The notes under the pieces: generated by a model | What the model was told of the DNA's origin: nothing | The model's input: only the letters and a program-made list of their open reading frames with translations | The model's database searches: none | Origin: Clostridia bacterium | GTDB lineage: Bacteria > Bacillota > Clostridia > TANB77 > CAG-508 | DNA length: 35,331 nucleotides | NCBI GenBank assembly: GCA_022794615.1 | Contig: JAAWFD010000039.1 | Span: forward strand, 1-35,331 | Direction of reading: 5' to 3' | Translations under genes and position numbers: made by a program | In this document: one piece after another, positions 1-6,697 of the stretch | How positions within the stretch are numbered: the stretch's first letter is position 1 | Layout: every line of letters begins with the position of its first letter

Positions 1-312
1 ACAAATGAATATATAGAATATGTATGTGAACAAATAAATGGAATTGGAGAAATAAGATACAAGAAAATGTTTGGAGAATTCATGGTATATGTTAATAATA
101 AGCCAGTAATTATAGTATGCAATAATAATGTATTTGTAAAGAAGCTAGATTGTATAGAAGATATGATGAAAAATGCAGACACAGGATATCCATATAGTGG
201 AGCAAAAGAACATTATATCTTAGATATCGATAATGCTGATTTTAGCAAATCTGTTGTTACTAAGATAGAAGAAGTAACACCTATACCAATACCAAGAAAA
301 AAAAGCAAATAA
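1..312 (+). CDS. TfoX N-terminal domain protein (5' end cut off)
   Basis: The frame is open from the first base (TNEYIEYVCEQ...) to the TAA at 310-312, so the true start lies outside the window. The pattern 'GEIRYKKMFGEFMVYVNNKPV', a Cys-containing strand (IIVCNNNVFVK) and 'GYPYSGAKEHY' match the small TfoX N-terminal family (about 100 residues). TfoX (Sxy) is a competence regulator in Gammaproteobacteria, but stand-alone N-domain proteins in Bacillota have no established role. About 103 residues are visible, so only a few can be missing. It ends in a basic tail (PRKKSK). It converges on the histidine kinase gene, with a shared hairpin between them. Family call fairly sure; function unknown. 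Confidence 0.7.
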   Translation, partial: TNEYIEYVCEQINGIGEIRYKKMFGEFMVYVNNKPVIIVCNNNVFVKKLDCIEDMMKNADTGYPYSGAKEHYILDIDNADFSKSVVTKIEEVTPIPIPRKKSK

Positions 313-316
313 GAAT

Positions 317-365
317 TGAAGTGACCTAAACTAATAAAAGAAAGTTAAAAATATGGGTCACTTCA
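317..365. terminator. Hairpin between convergent genes, likely bidirectional terminator
   Basis: TGAAGTGACC (317-326) pairs perfectly with GGTCACTTCA (356-365) across a 29-base A-rich loop. A T-rich stretch follows on the plus side. It lies between the stop codons of the TfoX-like gene and the kinase. The long loop makes it a weaker terminator candidate than others in the window. Confidence 0.55.
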
Positions 366-370
366 TTTAT

Positions 371-1852
371 TTACTCTATAATAAAATTAGAATTTATATT
401 ATGTTCTTTAATTTCTTTTGAGCGATACGAATTAATTTTAAAAGTATTTTGTTTATCAAATTTTATAATAATTACTTTAGTATAATTATCTCTTGAAGGA
501 GGATTTAATTCATTAATTATAATACTTGCATTATATTTTCTTAAAGTATCAAAAGTATTCATAAATCCAATACCACTACCTCCATTATTTACATGAGTAG
601 TACAAGGCTTTAGTCCTAAAGATAATAGAGTATCAATTTCAAATTCTATTCCAGAATCATAAATATATAAACTGTAAAAACCTTCAATGATACCTAATTT
701 TACTAAAATACTACGATTTACATTATTGGAATGTGTAATTGCAATAATAGAGTTCTTTATAAAATCAGCTAACAATATTTCAAGATTTTCTTTATCTATA
801 AAATTATTTACCATATAATGTATATTACCAAGTATTTGTAGTTCAAAATCAATGTTTTCTCTTACACATTCGGATTGCATAAATTTTAACATATTGTCTA
901 ATTCTGCAACGTCAATTTTAGGCAGTTCATTTATAGCACTTTGGTTTAAATATGTATTAGATATTGCATTAATTCTATCTCTAATATCTAGTTCAGAAGA
1001 AGTTTCACTTTTTTGTATTAATTCATTAAGTTTGAACTCTAATGAATTCTGTTTGTGTACAATTGAATGATTTACTTTACTTAGATTTAAATTTTCATTT
1101 TCTAAATTTATTATTTCTTCTTGCTTTTGTCTTAGTAGTTCCTTAGTTTCTTGTAGCTCTTTTATTAATAAGTTTTGTTTATAATATATTTCGAATGACT
1201 TTTTTATTGTTATAAACATTATAATACACAAAATTAAAAAAGCAAATAGCAACTTTTGACTAAGGAAGTAGTTAGTAATATTAAGAATAAGAGAAACAAA
1301 TATGAGTATTATACTAACATTTAAAATAAGTACTTCGAACAAAGTATCATTAGCATTATTTTTCAAAAAGGTAAATCCATATTTTAATTTTGGAATTTTA
1401 AAAATAAAGTGCATAATTACAATATGTATAGATATTATACAAACTAATCGTATGTAATCATTTCGTAAATTAAAAATGACATTTGGTAAAAAGTTTATGG
1501 CAACAGCAATAATGAATATTATATAATTAATACTAAAGGATATAATTGTAACTGTCAAAGAATATGTAAATTTATTTTTAGTAACGATTGAAAATAAAAT
1601 GCTTAATATAAATACTAAGCAACATATTTCAACAATAAAGTTAAAGTTGTATTTTAATATGCTAGAGCATATAGATATTAAGAATATAAATATTGATATT
1701 ATAGTAAGTTTTAGATTAAAAAATTTCTTATTATTTATAATATTGATAAATGTATAAAATGTAGAGATGCCAAGAAAAAACATTTTTAAAATATAAGGAA
1801 GAAAATCCATATATAAATATTGCAAATCTTTTATAAAATCTATATTATTCAT
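371..1852 (-). CDS. AgrC-like GHKL-domain sensor histidine kinase
   Basis: This is a 493-residue membrane sensor kinase of the AgrC/ComD-like type. Residues 1 to about 220 are very hydrophobic and should form six or seven membrane helices, the usual peptide-sensing domain. A coiled coil (about 225-260) leads to a His box (H266 in SIVHKQN) in the place of the AgrC 'RHDY' histidine. The C-terminal ATPase domain has an N-box (LADFIKNS, N367), a G1-like DSG (399-401) and a G2 GGSGIGF (424-430). ATG at 1852 follows AGGGGTGAT at good spacing. Upstream on the same strand are the 15-codon peptide gene and then a Spo0A-like response regulator. No AgrB-type protease is nearby, so the ligand need not be a cyclic lactone. 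Family call firm; the signal is unknown. Confidence 0.85.
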   Translation of the reverse strand: MNNIDFIKDLQYLYMDFLPYILKMFFLGISTFYTFINIINNKKFFNLKLTIISIFIFLISICSSILKYNFNFIVEICCLVFILSILFSIVTKNKFTYSLTVTIISFSINYIIFIIAVAINFLPNVIFNLRNDYIRLVCIISIHIVIMHFIFKIPKLKYGFTFLKNNANDTLFEVLILNVSIILIFVSLILNITNYFLSQKLLFAFLILCIIMFITIKKSFEIYYKQNLLIKELQETKELLRQKQEEIINLENENLNLSKVNHSIVHKQNSLEFKLNELIQKSETSSELDIRDRINAISNTYLNQSAINELPKIDVAELDNMLKFMQSECVRENIDFELQILGNIHYMVNNFIDKENLEILLADFIKNSIIAITHSNNVNRSILVKLGIIEGFYSLYIYDSGIEFEIDTLLSLGLKPCTTHVNNGGSGIGFMNTFDTLRKYNASIIINELNPPSRDNYTKVIIIKFDKQNTFKINSYRSKEIKEHNINSNFIIE

Positions 1853-1888
1853 AACATCACCCCTAGTTTTTTATTATAATGTATTATA

Positions 1889-1936
1889 AAAAGATAATCA
1901 ATATAAGCTATTTTAAAAATAGTTATATCGATTATC
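1889..1936 (-). terminator. Strong hairpin-T-tract terminator behind the peptide gene
   Basis: On the minus strand a stem of about 20 bp, opening GATAATCGATATA and closing TATATTGATTATC, with one mismatch and one bulge, is followed directly by TTTTTATAAT. It lies 20 bases after the peptide stop codon and about 35 bases before the kinase start. Most transcripts from the peptide promoter should stop here, with read-through supplying the kinase, unless the kinase has its own promoter. Confidence 0.7.
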
Positions 1937-1955
1937 TCATAATTTGAAGTACTAA

Positions 1956-2003
1956 TTACAGTGCTCCCCAATATCTAAACCATGCTACAAATGCTTGCCA
2001 CAT
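1956..2003 (-). CDS. 15-residue Trp-rich peptide gene, putative signal peptide
   Basis: A tiny ORF reads MWQAFVAWFRYWGAL and ends in TAA. It has a conspicuous ribosome site (AAAAGGGGGG, six bases before ATG), stronger than those of many genes here. Three Trp, two Phe and one Tyr with a single Arg make it aromatic and amphipathic. It has no secretion leader and no Gly-Gly or Agr-type Cys motif. It sits between the response regulator and the AgrC-like kinase on their strand and carries its own terminator, the layout expected for an abundantly made autoinducer or a leaderless PSM-like peptide. I know of no family with this sequence. The alternative is an attenuator-type leader peptide for the kinase. 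Coding status is inferred from ribosome site and context. Confidence 0.55.
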   Translation of the reverse strand: MWQAFVAWFRYWGAL

Positions 2004-2051
2004 AAAAATCCCCCCTTTTTTCTATTCGATTAAAATAAAACGCAAATAAAA

Positions 2052-2084
2052 AATACCATTTATCAAATTCAAATAAGTGGTATT
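2052..2084. promoter_or_regulatory. Imperfect palindrome upstream of the peptide gene (operator or second terminator)
   Basis: AATACCATTTAT (2052-2063) and ATAAGTGGTATT (2073-2084) form 12-base inverted arms with one mismatch around a 9-base centre. It lies 49 bases before the peptide start, between the regulator's terminator and the peptide ribosome site, where the peptide promoter must be. The same ATACCA core occurs twice at the response-regulator promoter. On the minus strand the hairpin is followed by six T, so it could also act as a second terminator or attenuator. Confidence 0.45.
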
Positions 2085-2127
2085 AAAAAATAGAAAAAAG
2101 TAGAGTTATTATATTAAAAATAATAAA

Positions 2128-2151
2128 ATCTAGTATAAGAATACTAGATTA
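2128..2151 (-). terminator. Terminator overlapping the end of the response-regulator gene
   Basis: A perfect 10-bp stem, AATCTAGTAT and ATACTAGATT, with a 4-base loop overlaps the regulator's stop codon. On the minus strand it is followed by TTATTATTTTT. It separates the regulator transcript from the peptide gene, implying that the peptide has its own promoter. Confidence 0.65.
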
Positions 2152-2932
2152 TCTTTTTGATTTTATCAGCATAAAAATAAATAAATTCCATAGGTGTAGG
2201 TAGACCAGTTTCGTAATTAATTTTAGCAGTATAATGCATAGACAAATCTTCAATCGAAGAAACACGCCAAGCGTGAATGATAGAATTTTGAATACCATTA
2301 CTAATAGTGGTACTAGATTTATGATGAATTTTAGTCAAATATTGCATAACACTAATATCATTACTAGAACTAGTTATTAAATAAAAGATTGCATCGTGAA
2401 TATATTGTCTACCTTTCAAATTAGGAGTTATTCCAATTAAATCTAACTCATGAAATATACAATTAGAAATTTTAGTATTATTATCAATAATCTGATTTTT
2501 TAAATCAGACAAAGAGTTAGCAGGAGAGACTTCTCGTAATGCAAGAAATTTGTTTAATATATGTTCACAAGAATATTTAGGATGATTTTTATACAAAATT
2601 ATATCAACTCCATATCTGTGAAGAATATCATAAGTCCTTTGTGAATTTATATAAGTAGTAACAATAATAATTGGTTTATAATCCAATTTTAATGTATTTA
2701 AAGTTTGTAAAAATTCTAAAGAATCAGTATTACCAGACGAACTATTATTCAATTCTATATCTAAAACAATACCTTCAGGGTGCTTTAATTCCACATAGTT
2801 TAAAGCTTCTATATCAGAGTCAGTTATAGCAACTAACTCAAAATCATCTCTATTTTTCAAACAGTTTATAAAATTATTACATTCATTAATATCATCTTCT
2901 AGTATCAATATTTTCATACGTTTTATTTCCAT
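2144..2932 (-). CDS. Response regulator with Spo0A-type C-terminal DNA-binding domain
   Basis: The start at 2932 (MEIKRMKILILEDD) follows AAGGAGC at 7 bases; an in-frame extension further upstream reads through the promoter and is not credible. The product is 262 residues. The receiver domain has the acidic pair (E12, D13, D14), phospho-acceptor D58 (IVLDIE), T92/T93 and K115. The C-terminal part (about 150-262) resembles Spo0A: 'HELDLIGITPNLKGRQYIHDAI', a helix-turn-helix ending in 'SIIHAWRVSSIEDL', and 'PTPMEFIYFYADKI' (Spo0A: PTNSEFIAMVADKL). This is a paralogue, not the master regulator: it sits with an AgrC-like kinase and lacks the usual spoIVB neighbour. Such kinases more often pair with LytTR regulators. 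Targets are unknown; ATACCA boxes before this gene and the peptide gene are candidates. Confidence 0.8.
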   Translation of the reverse strand: MEIKRMKILILEDDINECNNFINCLKNRDDFELVAITDSDIEALNYVELKHPEGIVLDIELNNSSSGNTDSLEFLQTLNTLKLDYKPIIIVTTYINSQRTYDILHRYGVDIILYKNHPKYSCEHILNKFLALREVSPANSLSDLKNQIIDNNTKISNCIFHELDLIGITPNLKGRQYIHDAIFYLITSSSNDISVMQYLTKIHHKSSTTISNGIQNSIIHAWRVSSIEDLSMHYTAKINYETGLPTPMEFIYFYADKIKKII

Positions 2933-2960
2933 ATTTTTTGCTCCTTTTATTTTTATAATA

Positions 2961-2977
2961 TATACCACAATATACCA
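2961..2977. promoter_or_regulatory. Two TATACCA boxes one helical turn apart at the response-regulator promoter
   Basis: TATACCA occurs at 2961-2967 and again at 2971-2977, a 10-bp period, ending 29 bases before the response-regulator start. The same ATACCA core forms the arms of the palindrome before the peptide gene (2052-2084). They may be binding sites for the response regulator or the divergent XRE protein. In such AT-rich DNA chance occurrence cannot be excluded. Confidence 0.35.
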
Positions 2978-3078
2978 TAAATAACTACAAAAAACCATAA
3001 TTAGACAAAAGGTTTTTATAAAAAAATAAGTATTTAATAAAATATGAAATAAAAATAGAAGGAGAAGGTTAATAGTAG

Positions 3079-3444
3079 ATGAAAAGTAATGAAGCATTGA
3101 AAATTAATGAGTTACAGTCAGAAAAAATTGAGCAAAAAGAAAGAGGAGAAAGGATAAAAAGAATTAGAGAAAAAGAGCTGAAAATGAAAAAGACACAGTT
3201 AGGCGAAGCAATAGGTGTATCTGGACAATTTTTAGGATTAGTTGAAGAAGGAAAAGGCAATTTAGTATATAAAAGTATAAAAAAATTAAAAGATTTAAGC
3301 GGGCATTCATCTGACTATATATTATATGGGTTAGATGATAATGTTATAAAAGAAACAAAAGAGATTCTTGAAAAGTACTCAGAAAAACAAATTATAGAAG
3401 CTATAGAAACAATAAAAAATATTATATTTTTTATGAAAGGCTAA
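3079..3444 (+). CDS. XRE-family helix-turn-helix regulator
   Basis: A 121-residue protein. Residues about 20-80 form a Cro/CI-type helix-turn-helix: 'RGERIKRIREKELKMKKTQL', then 'GEAIGVSGQFLGLVEEGKGN' and a closing helix with 'LKDLSGHSSDYILYGLDD', typical of clostridial XRE proteins. A Lys/Glu-rich helix follows (KETKEILEKYSEKQIIEAIE). The ATG at 3079 is 10 bases after AAGGAGAAGG. The gene is divergent from the response regulator across about 146 bp holding the TATACCA boxes, and lies just before a promoter whose -35 carries a TTGAC-N7-GTCAA dyad, so either could be its target. The role is inferred from position only. Confidence 0.75.
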   Translation: MKSNEALKINELQSEKIEQKERGERIKRIREKELKMKKTQLGEAIGVSGQFLGLVEEGKGNLVYKSIKKLKDLSGHSSDYILYGLDDNVIKETKEILEKYSEKQIIEAIETIKNIIFFMKG

Positions 3445-3530
3445 AAATCTTATAAGAAAATATAAAATTAAAATAAAGTAAAAAAAAAATAGGATAATAC
3501 AAAGTTTTAAATTGTTATGAAAGTAATATA

Positions 3531-3559
3531 TTGACTTTTAATGTCAAAATCTGTAAAAT
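3531..3559 (+). promoter_or_regulatory. Sigma-A-type promoter with a dyad over the -35 box
   Basis: TTGACT (3531-3536), 17 bases, then TAAAAT (3554-3559), about 40 bases before the 56-residue ORF. TTGAC (3531-3535) and GTCAA (3543-3547) form an inverted repeat overlapping the -35 box, a plausible operator for the XRE protein encoded just upstream. Confidence 0.5.
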
Positions 3560-3599
3560 AAGTCATATATAAAATACAAATTTTAGGAGGAAAAATAGG

Positions 3600-3770
3600 A
3601 TGTATATGGACTATTATTTTTATTTAAATAAACTAACTGAGGTTGAAAAAAATAAGCAACTTTTAATATTTGTATTATTTTGGATAATAATGTTTGCAAT
3701 AGCAAATATATTACAATCTATAGTTGTTAGAAAATATAATGACGATATAAACAAAAGAGATTGTAAGTAG
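3600..3770 (+). CDS. Small single-span membrane protein, 56 residues
   Basis: ATG at 3600 follows TTTTAGGAGG, nine bases upstream, and a recognisable promoter, so the ORF is probably real despite its size. The product starts MYMDYYFYLNKLTEVEKNKQ, has one hydrophobic helix (about residues 21-43, LLIFVLFWIIMFAIANILQS) and a charged tail (RKYNDDINKRDCK). No family recognised. It sits between an XRE regulator and rdgB. Possibilities include a small regulatory membrane peptide or a type I toxin-like peptide; nothing in the sequence decides between them. Confidence 0.6.
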   Translation: MYMDYYFYLNKLTEVEKNKQLLIFVLFWIIMFAIANILQSIVVRKYNDDINKRDCK

Positions 3771-3831
3771 CAATTTAACAGTTTTGACGTTATAATAAGA
3801 AATATAAAGTATAATATTTAGGAGTATAGTA

Positions 3832-4422
3832 ATGAGAATACAGATAATAATAGCTTCAGCAAATAAAGGAAAAATAAAAGAAGCACGAGAAATATTAACA
3901 CAATATGTAATTATACCTATGCAAGAATTAGGAATAAGAATAGAAGTTGAAGAAAATCAACCAACATTTGAAGAAAATGCAATAAAAAAAGCAACAACAA
4001 TAGCAAAAGAATTGAATGGAAAATGGTGCCTAGCAGATGATTCTGGAATAGAAATTGAATATCTAAATGGATTTCCTGGAGTTTATACAAAAAGATGGCA
4101 TGAAGGAACTGATAGAGAAAGGAACTTAGCAATAATAGATAAATTGAAAGGTGTACCAAAAGAAAAAAGAAAGATGAAATTTATAACAGCTATAGCATTA
4201 TCAAATGGTAAAGAAACAATTTCAGCAATTTGTAGTATAGATGGATATGTCGCAGAAAGTCCAAGAGGAGATAATGGATTCGGTTTTGATGAAATATTTG
4301 AATTAGAAAATGGAAAGACATTAGCAGAAATTACAGAAGAAGAAAAAAATGAAAAAAGTGCGAGAAAAAATGCACTAGAGATTATAAAAGAAAAGATAAG
4401 TAAAATAAATATAGATAATTAA
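3832..4422 (+). CDS. rdgB: Non-canonical purine NTP pyrophosphatase (RdgB/HAM1 family)
   Basis: A 196-residue cytosolic enzyme that hydrolyses dITP, ITP and XTP to the monophosphate, keeping deaminated purines out of DNA and RNA. Family marks are the N-terminal 'IIASANKGKIKEAREIL', 'PTFEENAIKKATTIA', the metal-binding 'CLADDSGIEIEYLNGFPGVYTKRW', 'SPRGDNGFGFDEIFEL' and the C-terminal 'KSARKNAL'. Length is normal. The start follows TTAGGAG at 7 bases. It ends at a strong terminator shared with the convergent spoVAE. In many Firmicutes rdgB lies beside rph or a YfcE-like phosphodiesterase; neither is here. Confidence 0.93.
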   Translation: MRIQIIIASANKGKIKEAREILTQYVIIPMQELGIRIEVEENQPTFEENAIKKATTIAKELNGKWCLADDSGIEIEYLNGFPGVYTKRWHEGTDRERNLAIIDKLKGVPKEKRKMKFITAIALSNGKETISAICSIDGYVAESPRGDNGFGFDEIFELENGKTLAEITEEEKNEKSARKNALEIIKEKISKINIDN

Positions 4423-4429
4423 AAAAATC

Positions 4430-4466
4430 GAAGAATAACAAATATAAGTTATATTTGTTATTCTTC
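4430..4466. terminator. Bidirectional terminator between rdgB and spoVAE
   Basis: A perfect 16-bp stem, GAAGAATAACAAATAT and its complement, with a 5-base loop. It is followed by AATTTTTTATT on the plus strand and by GATTTTTTTA on the minus strand, so it can stop both convergent genes. Confidence 0.85.
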
Positions 4467-4472
4467 AATTTT

Positions 4473-4859
4473 TTATTGTTTTTTCATTTTTGGTTTAGAA
4501 AGTAAAGAAGCAATATATCCAAAGAATATAGCAGCTGCAATACCACCAGCAGAAGCACGAACTCCACCAGTAAAAGCACCAATAAATCCAGATTCTTTTA
4601 CTCCTTTAATAGCTCCTTTAGCAAGGTTATATCCAAATCCAGTTAAAGGAACAGTAGCCCCAGCTCCAGCAAAATCGACAATATATTGATAAATACCAAG
4701 ACCACCTAAAATACAACCAACAGTAACAAATAAAACTAAGATTCTAGCTGGAGTAAGTTTAGTTTTATCAATTAAAATTTGACCAATAATACAAATTATT
4801 CCGCCAACCACAAAACATTTAAGCACTTGCATCCAGTCAATAGATTGAATCCAATCCAT
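4473..4859 (-). CDS. spoVAE: Stage V sporulation protein AE (SpoVAEb type)
   Basis: A 128-residue membrane protein of the SpoVA channel, which carries Ca-dipicolinate across the inner spore membrane. 'FVVGGIICIIGQILIDKTKLTPARILV', 'DFAGAGATVPLTGFG', 'SGFIGAFTGGVRASAGGIAAAI' and the closing 'FFGYIASLLSKPK' match SpoVAE; three to four membrane helices are evident. I take the ATG at 4859 (MDWIQ), 9 bases after AAAGG; an ATG at 4880 would put the ribosome site inside the gene. It is the last gene of spoVAC-spoVAD-spoVAE but is separated from spoVAD by 260 bp holding a palindromic repeat. Expression is expected in the forespore, though I could not identify a sigma-G promoter. Confidence 0.9.
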   Translation of the reverse strand: MDWIQSIDWMQVLKCFVVGGIICIIGQILIDKTKLTPARILVLFVTVGCILGGLGIYQYIVDFAGAGATVPLTGFGYNLAKGAIKGVKESGFIGAFTGGVRASAGGIAAAIFFGYIASLLSKPKMKKQ

Positions 4860-4977
4860 AATTATCATCCTTTCATACATTTTTTTATTTTATAGAACAA
4901 AACTTTCAATTTTACAAACAAAATAGAATAGTAGAAATTATAATATATGTTCTAATTATATATATGTTTTTTTGTAA

Positions 4978-5014
4978 CAGCTTTTTTTCTAGTGGGCGGG
5001 AATTCCCGCTCACT
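4978..5014. repeat. Palindromic REP-like element, copy 1
   Basis: Within the 260-bp gap between spoVAD and spoVAE, CAGCTTTTTTTC is followed by the near-perfect palindrome AGTGGGCGGGAA / TTCCCGCTCACT (4991-5014), unusually G+C-rich for this genome. A close relative is at 19252-19299. The A-rich right arm present in copy 2 is degenerate here and no T tract follows, so it is not an obvious terminator. The rest of the gap shows no gene. Confidence 0.6.
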
Positions 5015-5119
5015 TGTAAATTAGCACTTTGAAAAAAATATATAATAACAAATAAACTTCACAAAGCAAAATACACATGTGGATGTCAAAAGCCTTGTTT
5101 TCATTTATATACAATTTCT

Positions 5120-6121
5120 TTATAATTCAATACTTATAGCATGTGCTATACCAGGAATACTTTCGCCCTGTTGAGAGCTTGTGGCATTTGTAAGAGCACC
5201 TGTAGCCATAAGAAGTATACGATTTAATTTTTTATCACGAAGTTGTCTAAACAAGTATCCAGAAAACACACTAGCACAGCATCCACAACCACTACCACCT
5301 GAATGAGTATCTTGAGTTTTATTATCAAATATTAAGCATCCACAATCATTATAATTAGACTTAATATTATATCCTTTGCCTAATGCAAGTTCTGTTAAAA
5401 TTTCTTTACCAACTTCTCCTAAATCACCAGTAATAATAGCATCATAGTAACTAGGCTTTCTGCCAGTATCCTCAAAGTGAGTAAGGAGAGTTGAAAGTGC
5501 CGCCGGAGCCATAGCAGCTCCCATATTATTAGCATCTTTTATTCCCATATCTACAATTTTACCCGTCGTAATGTGAGTTATATATGGACCATTACCAGAT
5601 TTACTAACAATAGCACTACCAGCACCTGTAACAGTCCATTGAGCACTTTGAGGACGTTGATTTCCAAGTTCAAGAGGAAATCTGAATTGCTTTTCAGCGC
5701 TACAGAAGTGACTAGAAGCAGCACATAAAACATTTTCAATTCCATTTTCTGCAAAAACTGCAGCTAGACTAAGTCCCTCAACGAAAGTAGAACATGCACC
5801 AAATATTCCAAAAAAAGGAATGTTAAGTTCTCTCAAACCAAAGCTAGAAGAAATACATTGATTTAATAAGTCACCAGCAAAACAGTATTCAATTTTATCA
5901 CTAGGAACTCCAGATTTACCAATAACAGTATTTACAGTTTCTTTAATGATTTTACTTTCAGCTTTTTCCCAAGTTTTTTCTCCCCAAAATTCATCTTCTA
6001 AGCACTTATCAAAATACTTTGCAAGAGGGCCATTTAGCTCTTTTGGTCCAACAATAGAAGCTGTTTCTAAAATTGTAGGAGGATTATCAAATTTTATAGT
6101 TTGCTTACCTAATTTTTTCAT
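5120..6121 (-). CDS. spoVAD: Stage V sporulation protein AD
   Basis: A 333-residue thiolase-fold protein of the SpoVA complex that binds dipicolinic acid at the inner spore membrane. Family marks are 'PPTILETASIVGPKELNGPLAKYFD', 'CFAGDLLNQCISSSFGLRELNIPFFGIFGACSTFVEGL', 'SHFCSAEKQFRFPLELGNQRPQSAQWTVTGAG' and 'ITGDLGEVG'. Length is as usual. The start (MKKLGKQ) follows AGAAAGGA by about 7 bases, and the gene begins 12 bases after spoVAC, so the two are translationally close. The spoVAC-D-E order matches the core of the Bacillus spoVA operon. Confidence 0.95.
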   Translation of the reverse strand: MKKLGKQTIKFDNPPTILETASIVGPKELNGPLAKYFDKCLEDEFWGEKTWEKAESKIIKETVNTVIGKSGVPSDKIEYCFAGDLLNQCISSSFGLRELNIPFFGIFGACSTFVEGLSLAAVFAENGIENVLCAASSHFCSAEKQFRFPLELGNQRPQSAQWTVTGAGSAIVSKSGNGPYITHITTGKIVDMGIKDANNMGAAMAPAALSTLLTHFEDTGRKPSYYDAIITGDLGEVGKEILTELALGKGYNIKSNYNDCGCLIFDNKTQDTHSGGSGCGCCASVFSGYLFRQLRDKKLNRILLMATGALTNATSSQQGESIPGIAHAISIEL

Positions 6122-6133
6122 AATAAATCCTTT

Positions 6134-6577
6134 CTAAATAAAAATAAAATATATTATACCAACTATAATAGAAGTTGAAATACCATAAACTAATACAGGT
6201 CCAGCAACAGTAAACATTTTACCACCAACACCCATAACATAGCCTTCTGACTTATATTCCATAGCAGGGGAAACAATAGAGTTAGCAAATCCTGTTATAG
6301 GAACTAAAGACCCTGCACCAGCGAATTTACCAATTCTATTAAAAACGTTAAGACCTGTAAGTAAAGCAGAGATTCCTATTAAAATAATAGATACAATAGT
6401 ACCTGACATTTCAATATTTAAGCCGTTTTGCTTACAAATATCTAAAATAATTTGACCAATTGAACAAATCAATCCACCAACCCAAAATGCATTAAAACAA
6501 TTTTTTAATATAGGTGAGTTTGGTGATTTCTGATCTACATATTCTTGATAATCTTTTTGTGTATCTAATGGTTTCAT
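6134..6577 (-). CDS. spoVAC: Stage V sporulation protein AC
   Basis: A 147-residue membrane protein of the SpoVA channel; in Bacillus SpoVAC is mechanosensitive and releases dipicolinate in germination. A soluble N-terminus (MKPLDTQKDYQEYVDQKSPN) precedes 'NCFNAFWVGGLICSIGQIIL', 'FNRIGKFAGAGSLVPITGFANSIVSPAMEYKSEGYVMGVGGKMF' and 'AGPVLVYGISTSIIVGIIY', all typical. ATG at 6577 follows AAAGGAGG by about 10 bases. It heads the spoVA genes, 120 bp after rimI; that gap holds two small dyads (6619-6639 and 6642-6658) that may be regulatory. Confidence 0.94.
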   Translation of the reverse strand: MKPLDTQKDYQEYVDQKSPNSPILKNCFNAFWVGGLICSIGQIILDICKQNGLNIEMSGTIVSIILIGISALLTGLNVFNRIGKFAGAGSLVPITGFANSIVSPAMEYKSEGYVMGVGGKMFTVAGPVLVYGISTSIIVGIIYFIFI

Positions 6578-6618
6578 AAATAAAAAACCTCCTTTTTGAA
6601 AAATTCAATATAACAAGA

Positions 6619-6658
6619 TATAGATTACTATAATCTATACATATGGCATAAAGCCATA
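6619..6658. promoter_or_regulatory. Two adjacent small dyads upstream of spoVAC
   Basis: TATAGATTA-cta-TAATCTATA (6619-6639) and TATGGC-ataaa-GCCATA (6642-6658) lie side by side in the 120-bp rimI-spoVAC gap. There is no T tract for termination. They could be operator sites. I looked for a sigma-G type promoter at the expected spacing and did not find a convincing one. Confidence 0.3.
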
Positions 6659-6697
6659 ATATACATTTGTTATATAGATTTTCCAAAAAAAGAGATT

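Noticed and set aside
2933..3097. N-terminal hydrophobic extension of the response regulator
   Set aside because: It runs through the promoter region, has no ribosome site and precedes a perfect receiver-domain start at 2932.
3784..3815. Promoter TTGACG ... TATAAT before rdgB
   Set aside because: Spacing is 20 bases, outside the usual 16-18, so rdgB may instead be read from the promoter at 3531.
6578..6697. Sigma-G promoter for the spoVA genes
   Set aside because: TGTATA and CATATGTA are present on the minus strand but only 14 bases apart, not 17-18.
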